Shown: piece by piece, positions 11,326 to 22,117 of the stretch | Layout: each line of letters opens with the position of its first letter | Numbering within the stretch: the stretch's first letter is position 1 | Assembly: GCF_000165425.1 (NCBI RefSeq) | Contig: NW_001799011.1 | Location: 125,933 to 189,932 of the forward strand | Length of the DNA: 64,000 nt | Direction: 5' to 3' | Source of the DNA: Paramecium tetraurelia | Lineage: Eukaryota > Ciliophora > Oligohymenophorea > Peniculida > Parameciidae | Position numbers and translations under genes: made by a program | Notes under the pieces: model-generated | The model's database searches: none | The model's input: the letters and a program-made list of their open reading frames with translations, nothing else | Told to the model about the DNA's origin: nothing

Positions 11326-12851
11326 ATGAGAGTTGGTATTAATTTGCATCAGAAAACTTTGTAACACACCAAGTGTCCATTCCTTAAGACTTTCAACATT
11401 AATGTTACATCTGAACAGGCCTTAGCCAAATACACCAAATTTTGCCCTTATCTTCATTTCAAGGAGATGAAGTAAATTACAAGAAGAACTTCTAGATCCG
11501 AACCCAAGAAGTGCCCAATCGACCATAGCCAATTCTATTCGAATCAATTCAAGGGAGTCATTCAGTAAATTAAAGACGAAGGCCGATACAGGGAATTCAA
11601 GAGTTTATTACGAACCAATGGAGAATTCCCAAGAGCCATCAATAAGACCCCTTCTGGAGATCAAACAATAACATTGTGGTGCAGCAACGACTACTTAGGT
11701 AAGAGTTATGAGTTAACAGTAGGAATGTCCTAAAATCCAATGGTAACTTAGGCCACAAAAAATGCAATCGATCTAACAGGAATAGGAGCAGGAGGAACCC
11801 GTAACATAGGAGGCACAAGTATCTACCACGTGGAGTTGGAAAGAGAACTAGCAGATTTGCACAGAAAAGACAGTGCTTTGGTTATGAACAGTGGTTACGT
11901 TGCCAATATGGCCACATTGGATACTCTCGGCAAAGTGCTTAAAGACGTGACATTTTTGAGTGATGCCAAGAATCATGCATCTCTAATTGAAGGCATGAGG
12001 GCTACCAAAAGGGATAGAGTCATTTTTAAACATAATGATTATAAAGATTTGGAGGAGAAATTAAAATAATTAGGTATTTTTATATTGTACAAAATTAGAC
12101 ATTTAATAAAACAAAGTCATAGTATTCGAATCAGTTTATTCTATGAATGGTACTGTTGCACCAATCTCATAGTTCATCAACCTGGCAAAGAAATACAATG
12201 CTCTTACCCTCATCGATGAGGTCCATGCAGTAGGTATGTATGGCGATAGAGGGGCAGGAGTAACAGAAAAACTCGGATTGTAGAAGGAAATAGATATAGT
12301 AACAGGAACCTTGGGCAAAGCCTTTGGATGCTCTGGAGGCTATGTATCAGCCAACGCAGAAATCGTAGATGCTGTCAGAAGTACTGCCAGTAACTTCATT
12401 TTCTCAACATCCATGTCTCCGATCATTGCAGCAGCTTGTTTGGAGTCTGTTAAATATCTCAAAACTCATCCAGAAATCAGAGATAGACATCAATATGTGG
12501 CTTCTCTTATTAAAGCTAAGTTAAAGAGCAAGGGCATTCCAGCTCTCAACAGTGCTTCCCATATCGTTCCAGTTTTTATTGGAGATCCTGTTTTGTGTAA
12601 AGAGGCTTCTGAAAAATTACTCAACGAATACAACATCTATATATAACCAATCAACTATCCAACAGTTCCAAGAGGGTATTATCTTGTTCTTATATTATTT
12701 TAGATAGGAGATACTACGTATTTCTCCGACTCCATTACATACTGAGGAGATGATTGATGAGTTGGTTGACTCTATCGAATGTGTATTCAAGAGCCTAAAT
12801 TTAAGAATGGAATCTTAGTACACTGCAGAACAAAGAGCAATCTTTTAATGA
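11326..12851 (+). CDS. hemA: 5-aminolevulinate synthase
   Basis: Condenses glycine with succinyl-CoA to 5-aminolevulinate, the first step of haem synthesis in mitochondria (Shemin route); pyridoxal-phosphate enzyme. Core signatures: [85 protein letters not shown], and the PLP-lysine context [13 protein letters not shown]; the end [17 protein letters not shown] is typical. Three introns were removed: 24 nt (11699-11722), 25 nt (12074-12098) and 28 nt (12676-12703), giving about 482 aa. The N-terminus has three Cys-Pro motifs (KCPFLK, FCPYLH, KKCPID) like the haem regulatory motifs of animal ALAS, within a region expected to hold the mitochondrial presequence. ATG 11326 is the first in frame ([13 protein letters not shown]). 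Confidence 0.96.
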
Positions 12852-12931
12852 TAGTAAATTATCTTCATTAATAATAATACACAAAAATAACTCCAAATTT
12901 CTTTGATGATATTATTAAATATAATTATTAA

Positions 12932-14183
12932 ATGTGGAGGAGAGCCATTTAGAATTGCCTTAAAATAGCATTCATTGGATCATCCATTACATTTACTTCT
13001 AGCTTTGTATTTTCTTAAGAATAATTGTATGCATGGGTAATCTTATAAAAATAAATCAAGGGATGGAATAATTTTGGATAATTAGGCATTGGAAATTCCA
13101 TATCTCAATATTCTCCTCAATTAGTCCCTATCTAAAATGTTTTATTTGTAGCTTGCAAATCGAGTGTTTCAGCAGCAATTGATAAATCTGGAAAATTGTA
13201 TACTTGGGGAAGATCGAAATTTGGGCTCTTAGGAAATGGATAAGTAGAAAACATTAATATTCCTACACTTGTCGAATGTTTAAAACATTTGGATTTCAAA
13301 TATGTTGCATGTGGCAATTATCATATGGCTGCGATAACCAGAGATGGACAGTTGTATACTTGGGGTAATTAAGATCATGGCAAACTTGGTCATTCATTTG
13401 ATAACTTAGCCAAATTGCCATCTAGAGAGAAATATGAATACTAAAAGAATTTGGGATCTGCTAAATTACCAGAATTAGTAAAATTAAATTTTAAAGTACA
13501 CTAAGTATCCTTAGGAGATTAATTTACTTTAATACTATCAGATGATGGCAATGTTTATTCGGTAGGGTTGAATAAAAAAGGTATTCTAGGATATGAAACC
13601 AAAAATGCTGAAGAACTGAGCTTTAAACAAATTTCAAATTTAAAAAATATCATATAGATTGACAGTGGCACTGATTTCAGCGTTGCACTTGATTCTGATG
13701 GAAAGTATGTATGAATATTAATTAAGTATGTTCGCATGGGGTAGTAATTACTTTGGTTAATTAGGTACTCCAAGTCCTTCAGTAATTTAAACACCATAGC
13801 AAATCAAAGGATTGCCAAAGATTAAATAGTTCTCTTGTGGTGAATAATTCATTGGTGCTTTGAGTGCAGACGGTGTATTATATACTTGGGGTTTTGGAGG
13901 AGATGGTTAATTGGGAACACCCAGCAAATAAGACATCCCCACTCCTCATAAAATATCATTTGATCACAATATTGATAAGGTCTCATGTGGATAAGCTCAT
14001 GTAGGCATCATTAGTAATAATAAACTCTACATGCACGGCAGGGGAAAAGAAGGTCAATTAGGCAGAGGTTCAGAGACTGAATCCCCTAACAGTAGTAGAT
14101 ACTCTCCTTTATTAGTTTTGGAAAATGTTTTAAAGATTGCATGTGGAGGAAGTCATTCCTTTGCTATAGTTAACTAAAAATGA
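12932..14183 (+). CDS. RCC1-repeat (beta-propeller) protein
   Basis: About 401 aa after removal of a 24 nt intron near 13037 (GTAATC...ATCAAG) and a 22 nt intron near 13706. I count seven RCC1-type blades with the usual YxWGxNxxGQLG pattern: YAWGWNNFGQLG, YTWGRSKFGLLG, YTWGNQDHGKLG, YSVGLNKKGILG, FAWGSNYFGQLG, YTWGFGGDGQLG and YMHGRGKEGQLG. The first about 35 residues are hydrophobic (AFIGSSITFTSSFVF), like a signal anchor or mitochondrial presequence. RCC1 proteins include Ran exchange factors and many scaffold or ubiquitin-ligase proteins; this one has no other domain, so the partner is unknown. It lies downstream of hemA on the same strand. Confidence 0.9.
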
Positions 14184-14294
14184 GTTTATTTTTAATATAT
14201 TTTGTGTTAAGAAAACATGATTTTATGTATCATATATATGCCATCATTTTTTAAGATAAACTTTATATGTTAATAAATTGTAAAAAAACCATTT

Positions 14295-15001
14295 TCAACA
14301 ATTGCAAGAAGATGGTGCTGGTTGTGGCTAAGGAGTCTAATTTATTTTGAATTAAGTTTGTTAGCTCTCACCAGTAGCTTGTGGCTTCAGAGTCTCATTT
14401 TCCAATCTTTTCTTCAGATTAAGACCTAGTATATCGAAAATGTTTTCTAAATGTAATTAGAATTTTGTATTTACATATATTTTTATTTTCTAATGCACTA
14501 GTCTCAATGAATGGCATTTTATACTTTGTTGCTAATGCTTAACCTTCCGATGATTGAACTCTTCTATCTTGAGAATCCATCTTATTTCCGACTAAGATTG
14601 AACAACTTAAGGGATTATTATTTCATATTACACTTCATCAGTCGTATTTTCTGTTATAGATTTGATCCAAGTTTCGACATTATTGAATGAGTTTCTATCT
14701 ACTATGGAATAAACAAAAATTATTCCAAATGCCCCTTTATAATATGTTTGAGTAATGTTCCTAAATCTCTCCTATCCTGCTGTGTCCCAAATTTATAATT
14801 TGATTTTCTTATCTTCAACCTTGTTAACATATTTATCATGTATACAGTAATTGTTTTTATCTTAAAATCAACGCCTATTGTTGCCATATAATTTTATGAA
14901 AACTTTTGATCACAATATTGAGTAAGGATGTTAGTCTTTCCGACTCCTGAATCTCCTAAAACAATTACCTTTACCAACCAATCATAATATCCAGTTGCCA
15001 T
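14295..15001 (-). CDS. Rab-family small GTPase
   Basis: About 208 aa after removing three introns (26, 26 and 28 nt). All GTPase boxes are visible: P-loop GDSGVGKTN, switch I with [11 protein letters not shown], switch II WDTAGQERFRNIT, guanine specificity NKMD, and ETSALE. It ends PAPSSCNC, a Cys-x-Cys tail for double geranylgeranylation as in many Rabs. It is closest by eye to Rab1/Rab8-type sequences ([16 protein letters not shown]), but isoform assignment is not safe. Role: vesicle traffic, cycling between cytosol and membranes. It is convergent with the RCC1 gene. Confidence 0.93.
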
Positions 15002-15102
15002 TTTAACAAAATTTATCAATAATATTTATTATTTGATATTTATTTAACATTATCTTACAGACCCAATAAGAATTATTTAGACATTATAGATGATATTTAA
15101 AC

Positions 15103-15510
15103 ATGCTTAATCCTCCTTTTTTGGTTATCCTCAAATCTTAATAGACATTAGAAAGAATTGAGAATAACTTAGGAATTTATGGGAATATAATAAGGGAATG
15201 TTCAAATTGTGAGTTTTCTTTGAGGATTTAATAAATAGCTTTACTTTTAAAAAAAAGATAAATAACCAGATATAGTGAAAATAACTAAGATTATTTTATT
15301 AATTTTTCTCAATTCCACATAAAGATTGAAAAATAATTAATAAAATAATTATAATAATAGTATTTTTAAAAGAAAAAAAGAAGAGAATTTTATTTTTTTG
15401 AGTGTTTTTACATGATTTTATATAATAATAAATAAGACAGTTCTTAGTGCTTAAATTATGATTAAATAGGGTTGACCAATTTAATTTAAACTATCATTAA
15501 AATAATATGA
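15103..15510 (+). CDS. Possible small protein, 135 aa (conflicts with minus-strand frame)
   Basis: An intronless TGA-terminated frame beginning MLNPPFLVILKSQQTLERIE. The first about 45 codons look coding; the segment GIYGNIIRECSNCEFSLR faintly recalls an Sm/LSm fold, but the second Sm motif is not seen. Later codons are low-complexity Lys/Gln/Tyr. The opposite strand of the same DNA carries a competing open frame (15202-15734), so at most one is likely real, or the true gene is spliced differently. Confidence 0.35.
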
Positions 15511-15734
15511 ACTCTGGATTGAATAACTAAAATTCCTTATTGTATCAACTGACACCAGCCTAACTTGAGGAGTATTAGCAATAATTGAGGTAACATCCGA
15601 CTTCATATTCTCGATACTATATTACTTCATACGCTCAAATCATATATTTGGCAATCAATTACTTATTTTAGATAATAGCCATTTCTCACCCAACTTTTGA
15701 GCAGCAACATGAAATCATTACCATTTCCGAACAT
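15202..15734 (-). CDS. Possible protein, competing minus-strand frame
   Basis: Starts at ATG 15734 (MFGNGNDFMLLLKSWVRNG), uses a 29 nt intron (GTAATT...TTTGAG, about 15626-15654) and continues through SDVTSIIANTPQVRLVSVDT before becoming low-complexity and stopping at TGA 15204-15202. The first 80 codons look coding. In the same frame upstream, past one TGA, lies another coherent stretch (IDDILPRLKLNRSCDYEVL), which may mean a missed intron or a broken gene. Function unknown. It conflicts with the plus-strand frame 15103-15510. Confidence 0.35.
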
Positions 15735-15892
15735 TTTTCAATAGTTATAGGACAATCTTATTAGAACCTCATAATCGCAGGATCTGTTCAATTTTAATCG
15801 TGGTAAGATATCATCAATTCCATATCAATTACAATATCGTGACCTTATAGTTTTTTGAATTGGCTTATTTTTGCTTAGGTTTGGGAGGTGTA

Positions 15893-16991
15893 ATGAATTA
15901 GTTTGAGTATATGAAACTTTTGTAGAAAAACCTATAGATAAATAACAATCCCATAAATGCGTTTAATTAGAATTAGTTGTTATGCTAATTGGGAATGGTG
16001 GGTCAGAAGAAAAACAATACATTACAAAATCCCATTACTGTTGAAGATGATGACCCCCCTTAGATTTAGAAGTGTCAGAATTCCAAATGCAACAACAAAG
16101 GAGATCGCAAGACCAAGTCGAAGAAGGGAGAGACACTCCAATTCTGTGAGAAATGTGTGAGATTATACAATCGTGGAAATTTTTGTGATTTTTGTGAATA
16201 GGTATTGGAAGAATTTCTAAGACTTTTAGGTTTATTCGAATGGGTCGTACGACCAAGATGAATAGGAATGGATACAATGTGATGAATGCTAGAAATGGGT
16301 ATATTTCAAGAGTTATTGATAGAATCATCTAAATTGCGAAGCTAAATGTAGGAATTAGAATATAAAAGAAGAGACTGAGAATAAAGTTTACTATTGTTTA
16401 AATTGTTCTAAAATTAAAAACCAATAACAATAACAATAATAGATTCAGTAATAAAAGAAATAGGAGAAGACGATAGAAGAATATCAGCCAAAACAAAGAA
16501 CTGTAATGGAATTTGAGGATGCTAGAATTAGAGAGAAGAATATCAATTTTGTAGCCACCAAAGATAATAAAGTTTAATTTAGTAAATTTATAAATTTAAA
16601 AATATTTTAATAGCATTTCGTTTGAACTTATATGATGATGAAATTAAGTCAGATCTCGATTTTCTGAGGAATTCTGGTAAGAAGAACATTAAGAAATAGA
16701 ATTAATAGGATTCTCCAATCATAAAATAAATCTTAATCCCACAATAATAATAATAACAATAATAACAATAATAATAATAATAACAATAATAATAATAATA
16801 ATAACAATAGCAACAATAATAATAATTATAATAATAATAATAATAACAATAACAAGCATAATTTATATAGGAAGAGAAAGTAAAATATATTAAATATCAA
16901 TTATTAGAATTCTGAAGAATAAATGAATGGTCGAAGAAGAACTAGAAATAACAAAAATAGAGTCAATTATAGGAACTTAGGAGGTGAATGA
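15893..16991 (+). CDS. PHD-type zinc-finger protein with poly-Gln tract
   Basis: A Cys-rich domain starting CQNSKCNNKGD, then CEKCVRLYNRGNFCDFCEQ, and after a 28 nt intron EWIQCDECQKWNHLNCEAKC...YYCLNCSK, fits PHD and related Cys4-His-Cys3 fingers that read histone tails. Introns: 28 nt near 16200, 24 nt near 16300, about 32 nt near 16591 and 28 nt near 16880. Next come a basic linker, a conserved-looking block RLNLYDDEIKSDLDFLR, a long poly-Gln run, and a basic C-terminus NGRRRTRNNKNR. The start is uncertain: ATG at 15893, 15911 and 15995 are all in frame, and the frame is open even further upstream. It is probably a nuclear chromatin protein (inference). Confidence 0.75.
16742..16855 (+). 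repeat. Trinucleotide repeat (TAA/CAA) encoding poly-Gln
   Basis: About 38 near-continuous TAA codons with scattered CAA and TAG inside the PHD protein gene. Under the ciliate code it is an uninterrupted poly-Gln tract; under the standard code it would be a wall of stops. The repeat is likely length-variable. Confidence 0.85.
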
Positions 16992-17060
16992 GTGATATGC
17001 AATATATTTAATTGAAATTCCTATTTAAATAATACTCACATATATATCCACAAAATTAAA

Positions 17061-18068
17061 ATGTCTGATTTGAGATTTGATAATAAGGTAGTTGTCATAA
17101 CAGGAGCAGGAAGAGGACTGGGAAAGTCTTATGCCTTGTTTTATGGTTCAGTGGGAGCCAAAGTATTAGTAAATGATAATGGGTGCGATTTAGATGGAAA
17201 GAACACAAACAACAAATTTGCAGACGAAGTAACCAATTTTCGAAATTTAGGTTGTGTCAACAATAAAGAGCAAGGGAGGTATAGCTGTGGCTGACTATAA
17301 TTCTGTGTTGGAAGGTGATAAAATCATCGCGCATGCTATAAAAGAATTTGGAAGACTTGATGTTCTTATCAATAATGCTGGTATCTTAAGAGATAAGATT
17401 TTGGCCAAGATGACAGATGAAGATTGGAATATTGTAGTCAAAGTAAGGACTGGAGTTAATATGATTTCAGACTCATTTATATGGAACATTTTCTGTATGC
17501 AAGGCTGCCTGGTCAATCATGAGAGATCAAGGATTTGGTAGAATAGTTAATACATCCAGTGGATCTGGTTTGTATGGAACTTTGGGTCAAACCAATTATG
17601 CAGCTGCAAAGGCAGGAATAGTTGGACTCACATTGACATTGGCCAAGGAAGGGGAGAGAAGGAACATATTGTGTAATGTGTTGGTCCCAGTGGGAGCATC
17701 TAGGATGACAGAGACAATTATGCCTCCTGATGTATTGACTGGAATCGATCCAAGTAATCTCACACCAATATGTATCTATTTAATAATATTTTTAAGTGGC
17801 TGTTTTAACTCATGAATCAAACAAAGAATACAATGGTGGAATTTATGAATGTTCAGGAGGATTCTTCTCCAAAGTCAGATGGTAAAGGTCTGAAGGAGTC
17901 TCCTTGGACTTGCCTGTTAAAATAAGTGAAGTTCAAAAGCATTGGGCTAAGATCAATGATTTCAGTGGAAAGAATGAGTATCCCACTGGAAATGCAGACT
18001 TATTCAACAAGGTTCAAGAGAATCTGGAAAGGTTGGAATAATAGGCAGCCTAAAAACCAAAGTTATGA
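17061..18068 (+). CDS. Peroxisomal short-chain dehydrogenase, MFE-2 / 17-beta-HSD4 type
   Basis: About 310 aa after removing introns of 22, 28 and 25 nt (near 17231, 17443 and 17772). Rossmann features: nucleotide-binding VVITGAGRGLGKSYA, NNAG, catalytic Ser in NTSSGSGLYG and YxxxK in TNYAAAKAG. The insert VLVNDNGCDLDGK and FADEVVSTIKSKGG are characteristic of the (3R)-hydroxyacyl-CoA dehydrogenase domain of multifunctional enzyme 2, which oxidises 3-hydroxyacyl-CoA in peroxisomal beta-oxidation. The protein stops after this domain; hydratase and SCP2 domains are absent. It ends Pro-Lys-Leu, a plausible PTS1 signal. ATG 17061 (MSDLRFDNK) is the natural start. Confidence 0.92.
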
Positions 18069-18090
18069 GTTTAGAATTTACATTATTAAT

Positions 18091-19632
18091 ATGAATATTT
18101 TATTGATTTCATCATTTGTTTACCTTACAATACAATAGTGCCAAGAAATTGAAGTTGCTTAGTGTAATGGTTAACTTAGATCAGGTATACATTCTATTTC
18201 TACTTGAGGCTTGTTGCCAACCTATTTGTTTGCTGAGGTTTTCAGTCCAGGGCTTCCGAGTAAATTTTCAACTCCTGTTTAGATTAAACAGAATGGCTGG
18301 ATTTTAACTGCAGATAAATTTGAGGGACAAGCCATAATTGATGATTAAACATACACAGGACAATAAGGAATAGGTGAAGCTGGGTAGATCACAGTATCCA
18401 ATCCAACTATTCTGATAGAGGTAGGTTTCTTATTTTCAAATGGAACTATTTAAAATGGATAAGGAGTTGCTGTTCTAGAGAGTGTCTCCTCTGCATCTTA
18501 TACGTTTGCAATCAATACGAAAACTAATCCATATAGCTATAAATTTGCATATGTGAGTTCTACCATCAATTTTAATAATGCTTAATTCAAGGCTGTATAT
18601 GCTAATTTCCCACATGAAATTGGGCAAATTCAAGAAATCCTTACAGCTCTCAATACTAATAATTAGATTCAAACAGCTTTAACCACTTACTACACTAGTA
18701 CATAATTATCTGGTCTAAAGTCTACTCTAACCAGAGAGTTAGCTAATTTTGAAATCATTTCAGGTCAAACTTCAACTAAAACCTACAAATATGGATCTTA
18801 AAAATTCACTTATTAAGTTGTTGTCAACAATGTACAAATTCAATATGCTCCTGTAACATATGCCATATCTGCTGTGATGAACATTCAACAATTATAGGTT
18901 TAATACATTTGCAACAATCCAATCACATTGACTTGTGTTGCAGGTGCAAATACTAACGTGGAATAAATTAGTATGGATCAAATAATCAATTCATTCAATT
19001 ATGCTTTTCAATAAAACTACTTTAATACCGTATTGAATCCTTCAAATTGGAAAGTTCCTTTTTTCTCATGGAGTACAGGGGGATTGTAGAATATCATGAA
19101 TAATGTTTATACTTAATATGCTTATGCCTCTTAAATTGGAGGATCATGCACTGCTGTCCAAGCTAGTTATGTTACTTCTAGTACTTAATACTTTACTGTT
19201 GCAATGACATTTACTTGCACTTTGACTGTCAATCCAACTCCTATTTTGGTTTTTACAGTTGATTTTTAAGGAATTGAAGTGGAATTGGATTTTAGTAGAG
19301 TCAAAGAAGCAGCTGCTTTTAAAATAAAGAATGTGAACCCTGGTCCTCCCAATATATAATTATAACAATAAGGAACCTTCAATATAGATAATCCAGCACT
19401 TGTAGAATGGTATTCATTTAACTAATATTTAGGTACATTTAGGAAGCCATTGATAAATCGTTTGTTGGTTAGAGATTCTTCTCTGGCTTTATTGAATCGT
19501 AAAGAGACTTAGAGAGTCAAGATATTACATATTCAATTTAGGAGGGAGTCATTACAATAACAAACATTAAAAAATGATTTATATATTCAAGATATTATTC
19601 ATTCATACCAATATTTGTAATATTTATGTTGA
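18091..19632 (+). CDS. Secreted-type protein of unknown function
   Basis: Begins with a clear signal peptide (MNILLISSFVYLTIQQCQ) and has one 24 nt intron near 18186. The roughly 500-residue remainder is rich in Thr, Ser, Val, Asn and Gln with beta-strand-like alternation (ITVSNPTILIEVGFLFSN; YFTVAMTFTCTLTVNPTP) and a few cysteines (ICNNPITLTCVAG). Near the C-terminus it becomes Leu/Arg-rich (FRKPLINRLLVRD). There is no clear membrane anchor. It may be a secreted or granule protein; I do not recognise the family. It is only 22 bp downstream of the dehydrogenase stop. Confidence 0.8.
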
Positions 19633-19746
19633 TTTGGACTGTGTCAATTAAAGTTAGAGTGTCGGAAAATGGAATATTTTTATTATATTTTACTATATGT
19701 TTTTAAGTATTTTATATAATATTAAATTCTTATTCAAAGGGTTTTA

Positions 19747-20924
19747 ATGGAAATGTTGCAGAAATAATTAAACAACTACATATATGAGGAAAGAAACATA
19801 GGTGGTGGATAATTCAGTGAGGTGTTTTTGGGATTTGAGATTTATACTAAGGAGAAGGTAGCTATTAAAGTACATAATTCATTGAGTTAAGCAAATCGAT
19901 TGTTCAAGAATGAGAGATTAGGTAATGATCTAGATGATGAAAAATGAGATTGGGATTTTGAAAATCATACCAAAATAGTAAAACATTTTGAAATTTTATG
20001 ATGTATTTCAAAATAATTAACTCGTTTATATAATTACTGAGTATTGTAATCAAGGTATTAACTGTCAATTTTATCATAGGGGACTTATAATAGTTTATTC
20101 TGAATCATCAAATTACTGAAGATTTAGCAAAAGATTTAATCACCCAAATATTAGATGGTCTCTAGCATTGTAAGAATAATTGTATGTATTGATTATAAGA
20201 AACTTAGATATAATTCATAGAGACATCAAACCAGCAAATATATTCATGTGCAATGGCATTCCTAAATTGGCAGATTTTGGATTTGCTTTATGTAAAAATC
20301 TACAAAATGGAATCGATATACAAAATTATAATGTTGGCACTCCCATGTATATGGCTCCAGAAACTTTATTGAATAATCATTATAGTTTTAAGAGTGATAT
20401 ATGGTCAGCTGGAGCAGTTCTGTATGAAATGGTATTTGGATAATAGCCATTTAGATCACAAACAGAGCCAGAACTAGTGCAAAAACTCAAAGCTTATATT
20501 AAAAGAATGGATTACTTTATTATCCATTCAAGTGTTCTCGTTTTTTGGATATTCTGATATAGAATATGCTTCAATGTGATAAATAACTGAGATGGTCAGT
20601 AGAATAATGTTTAGATTACTTAAGATAGAGAACATAAAACAGAATGGTTTCAAGTAAGAGATATCTGCCTTAATAATAAAAAGATGGTCGAAGTGTGTCT
20701 CCAATTTAAATAGTTTAATAATAGAAAAAAACTATATTGCCATTTCAATATTAGCAATAATTCAAGTAATAGCAGCAGTCAATTTAAGTTAATACAAGTC
20801 AGCAGTTCTCCTAACTTCCTATGTATAAATAATTAATCTAACAATAATAAAAATAATAATAGTAATAATAATAATAATAGTAAAAATAATAGTAATAATA
20901 ATAGTAATAATAATAATAATAATA

Positions 20925-20957
<33 letters not shown>

Positions 20958-21750
20958 ATATCTACTTTTTTCAAATCCCTCTCCTCATTCCAAAAGAGAA
21001 CCTCTATAATAATTAAATGGTTCTTAGACAACTTATGAGACTTCTTTTATTCCTATGAGATTCCCATCAAGTAAGAGAGAGAGCTTTATAACATCACAAG
21101 ATGAATCTAAACGTAGTATTCTCGAATCTAATCCTCAAAATTAACATTGTTAATAGTTTGGTAATTTATTATACAAAATTGCAAAACTATTCATCAATAC
21201 AGAATATTTTGAATAATTTAGTTTAGGTAAAATGTATACAAGAACTGAATGCATGTTTCTGTAACTTAAAATTCAATTCTGTCTATTATAGAGTTGCATT
21301 CAAATTGTAAATTGATGATTATACATAATTTAGTTTTAACCCTCTAATCCTTGCTTATAAGAATGTTAAGTCAGGTTATTGAATGTGAAATAAACTATAC
21401 TCCAAATGGCTGATTAATATGTTCAGGATCCCAGATTCATGTCATTATTCACCAACAAATGGGTTTTGGAAAACATCTTTGAGTAAATAAGCCATTATAA
21501 CTATCTGGCCATTCACCTTATAAACGATTACTTGAATAGGGATTGCAACCATCCCCACTTGATAATTCTTCTAGATTACCTAGTTATACTGCAACAACTT
21601 TTGAAACGCTTTGCAACTAGTGTAAGCTGGATGGAGTTCGAATAGAGAAACAACATTGCTGCTATTGTATAAGCGCCAATTAATCCAAATCCAAATAAAC
21701 AATAATGGGTGGAGATATGCAAAATAATCTATAGAGATATTGTCAAATGA
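19747..21750 (+). CDS. Serine/threonine protein kinase, ULK-like catalytic domain, poly-Gln linker
   Basis: Starts MEMLQKQLNNYIYEERNIGG; the glycine loop IGGGQFSEVFLG and VAIK lysine are followed by HRDIKPANIF (catalytic loop), DFGFAL (Mg-binding), GTPMYMAPE and DIWSAGAVLYEMVFG. The DFGFAL/AVLYEM style resembles ULK/ATG1-group kinases. Introns: one near 19890-19930 that I could not place exactly, 25 nt near 20055, 26 nt near 20175. After the kinase comes a Gln-rich linker containing a pure poly-Gln run, a Ser-rich stretch, then a hydrophobic C-terminal domain (RFMSLFTNKWVLENIF, HLIILLDYLVILQQLL) that could bind a partner. C-terminal splice sites between 21.2 and 21.4 kb are tentative. Confidence 0.85.
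20836..20958 (+). repeat. Trinucleotide repeat (TAA/TAG) encoding poly-Gln
   Basis: About 40 TAA/TAG codons in a row with a few AAA, inside the kinase gene linker. It is translated as Gln in this code. Confidence 0.85.
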
Positions 21751-21791
21751 AGCAAGAATTGTCCTGAAATTATTTGTCATTTTTTATAATA

Positions 21792-22052
21792 ATGTGTGAT
21801 TTATTTAAAAATTTCGATGAACTCTTTACTTATGATGTTGGTAAGGTGGAGGAAACAAAAAAGATTTAGCCATTGTAACAACTAGAGAAATCAAAATAAA
21901 ATGACAAGGAAAAAATTAAGAAATTTATTAAGCAGAAGAAAAAGAAAAGCAAGAAAACTCAGATGATTAACAAGAAGTGCAAGAAGATTATGAAGGAAGA
22001 ACAAAAGCAGGAAGTTTTAGAATAAAAAGAAGAGATATTCTATGAAGATTGA
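21792..22052 (+). CDS. Small Lys-rich protein, 86 aa
   Basis: Intronless frame MCDLFKNFDELFTYDVGKV... to TGA 22050-22052. The C-terminal two-thirds is extremely basic and helical (KKFIKQKKKKSKKTQMINK) ending acidic (KEEIFYED). It could be a nucleolar or nucleic-acid-binding protein. It lies 41 bp after the kinase stop, so it might instead be a final exon of that gene, but it has its own ATG and no frame link was needed. Confidence 0.6.
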
Positions 22053-22117
22053 TATTTCAATAATGTATATCAAATTATATAATTTCTTAACAATTAATTT
22101 TATAATTTAAACCGATA

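Noticed and set aside
15103-15510. LSm4-like protein
   Set aside because: Only the first Sm-like motif is suggested; the second is missing and the opposite strand competes, so no name was given.
16742-20958. TAA/TAG arrays as stop-codon cassettes or regulatory repeats
   Set aside because: They are in frame within long coding regions and read as poly-Gln under the ciliate code.
20819-21031. Isoleucine-rich minus-strand ORF
   Set aside because: It is the complement of the poly-Gln repeat in the kinase gene; low-complexity shadow, not a gene.
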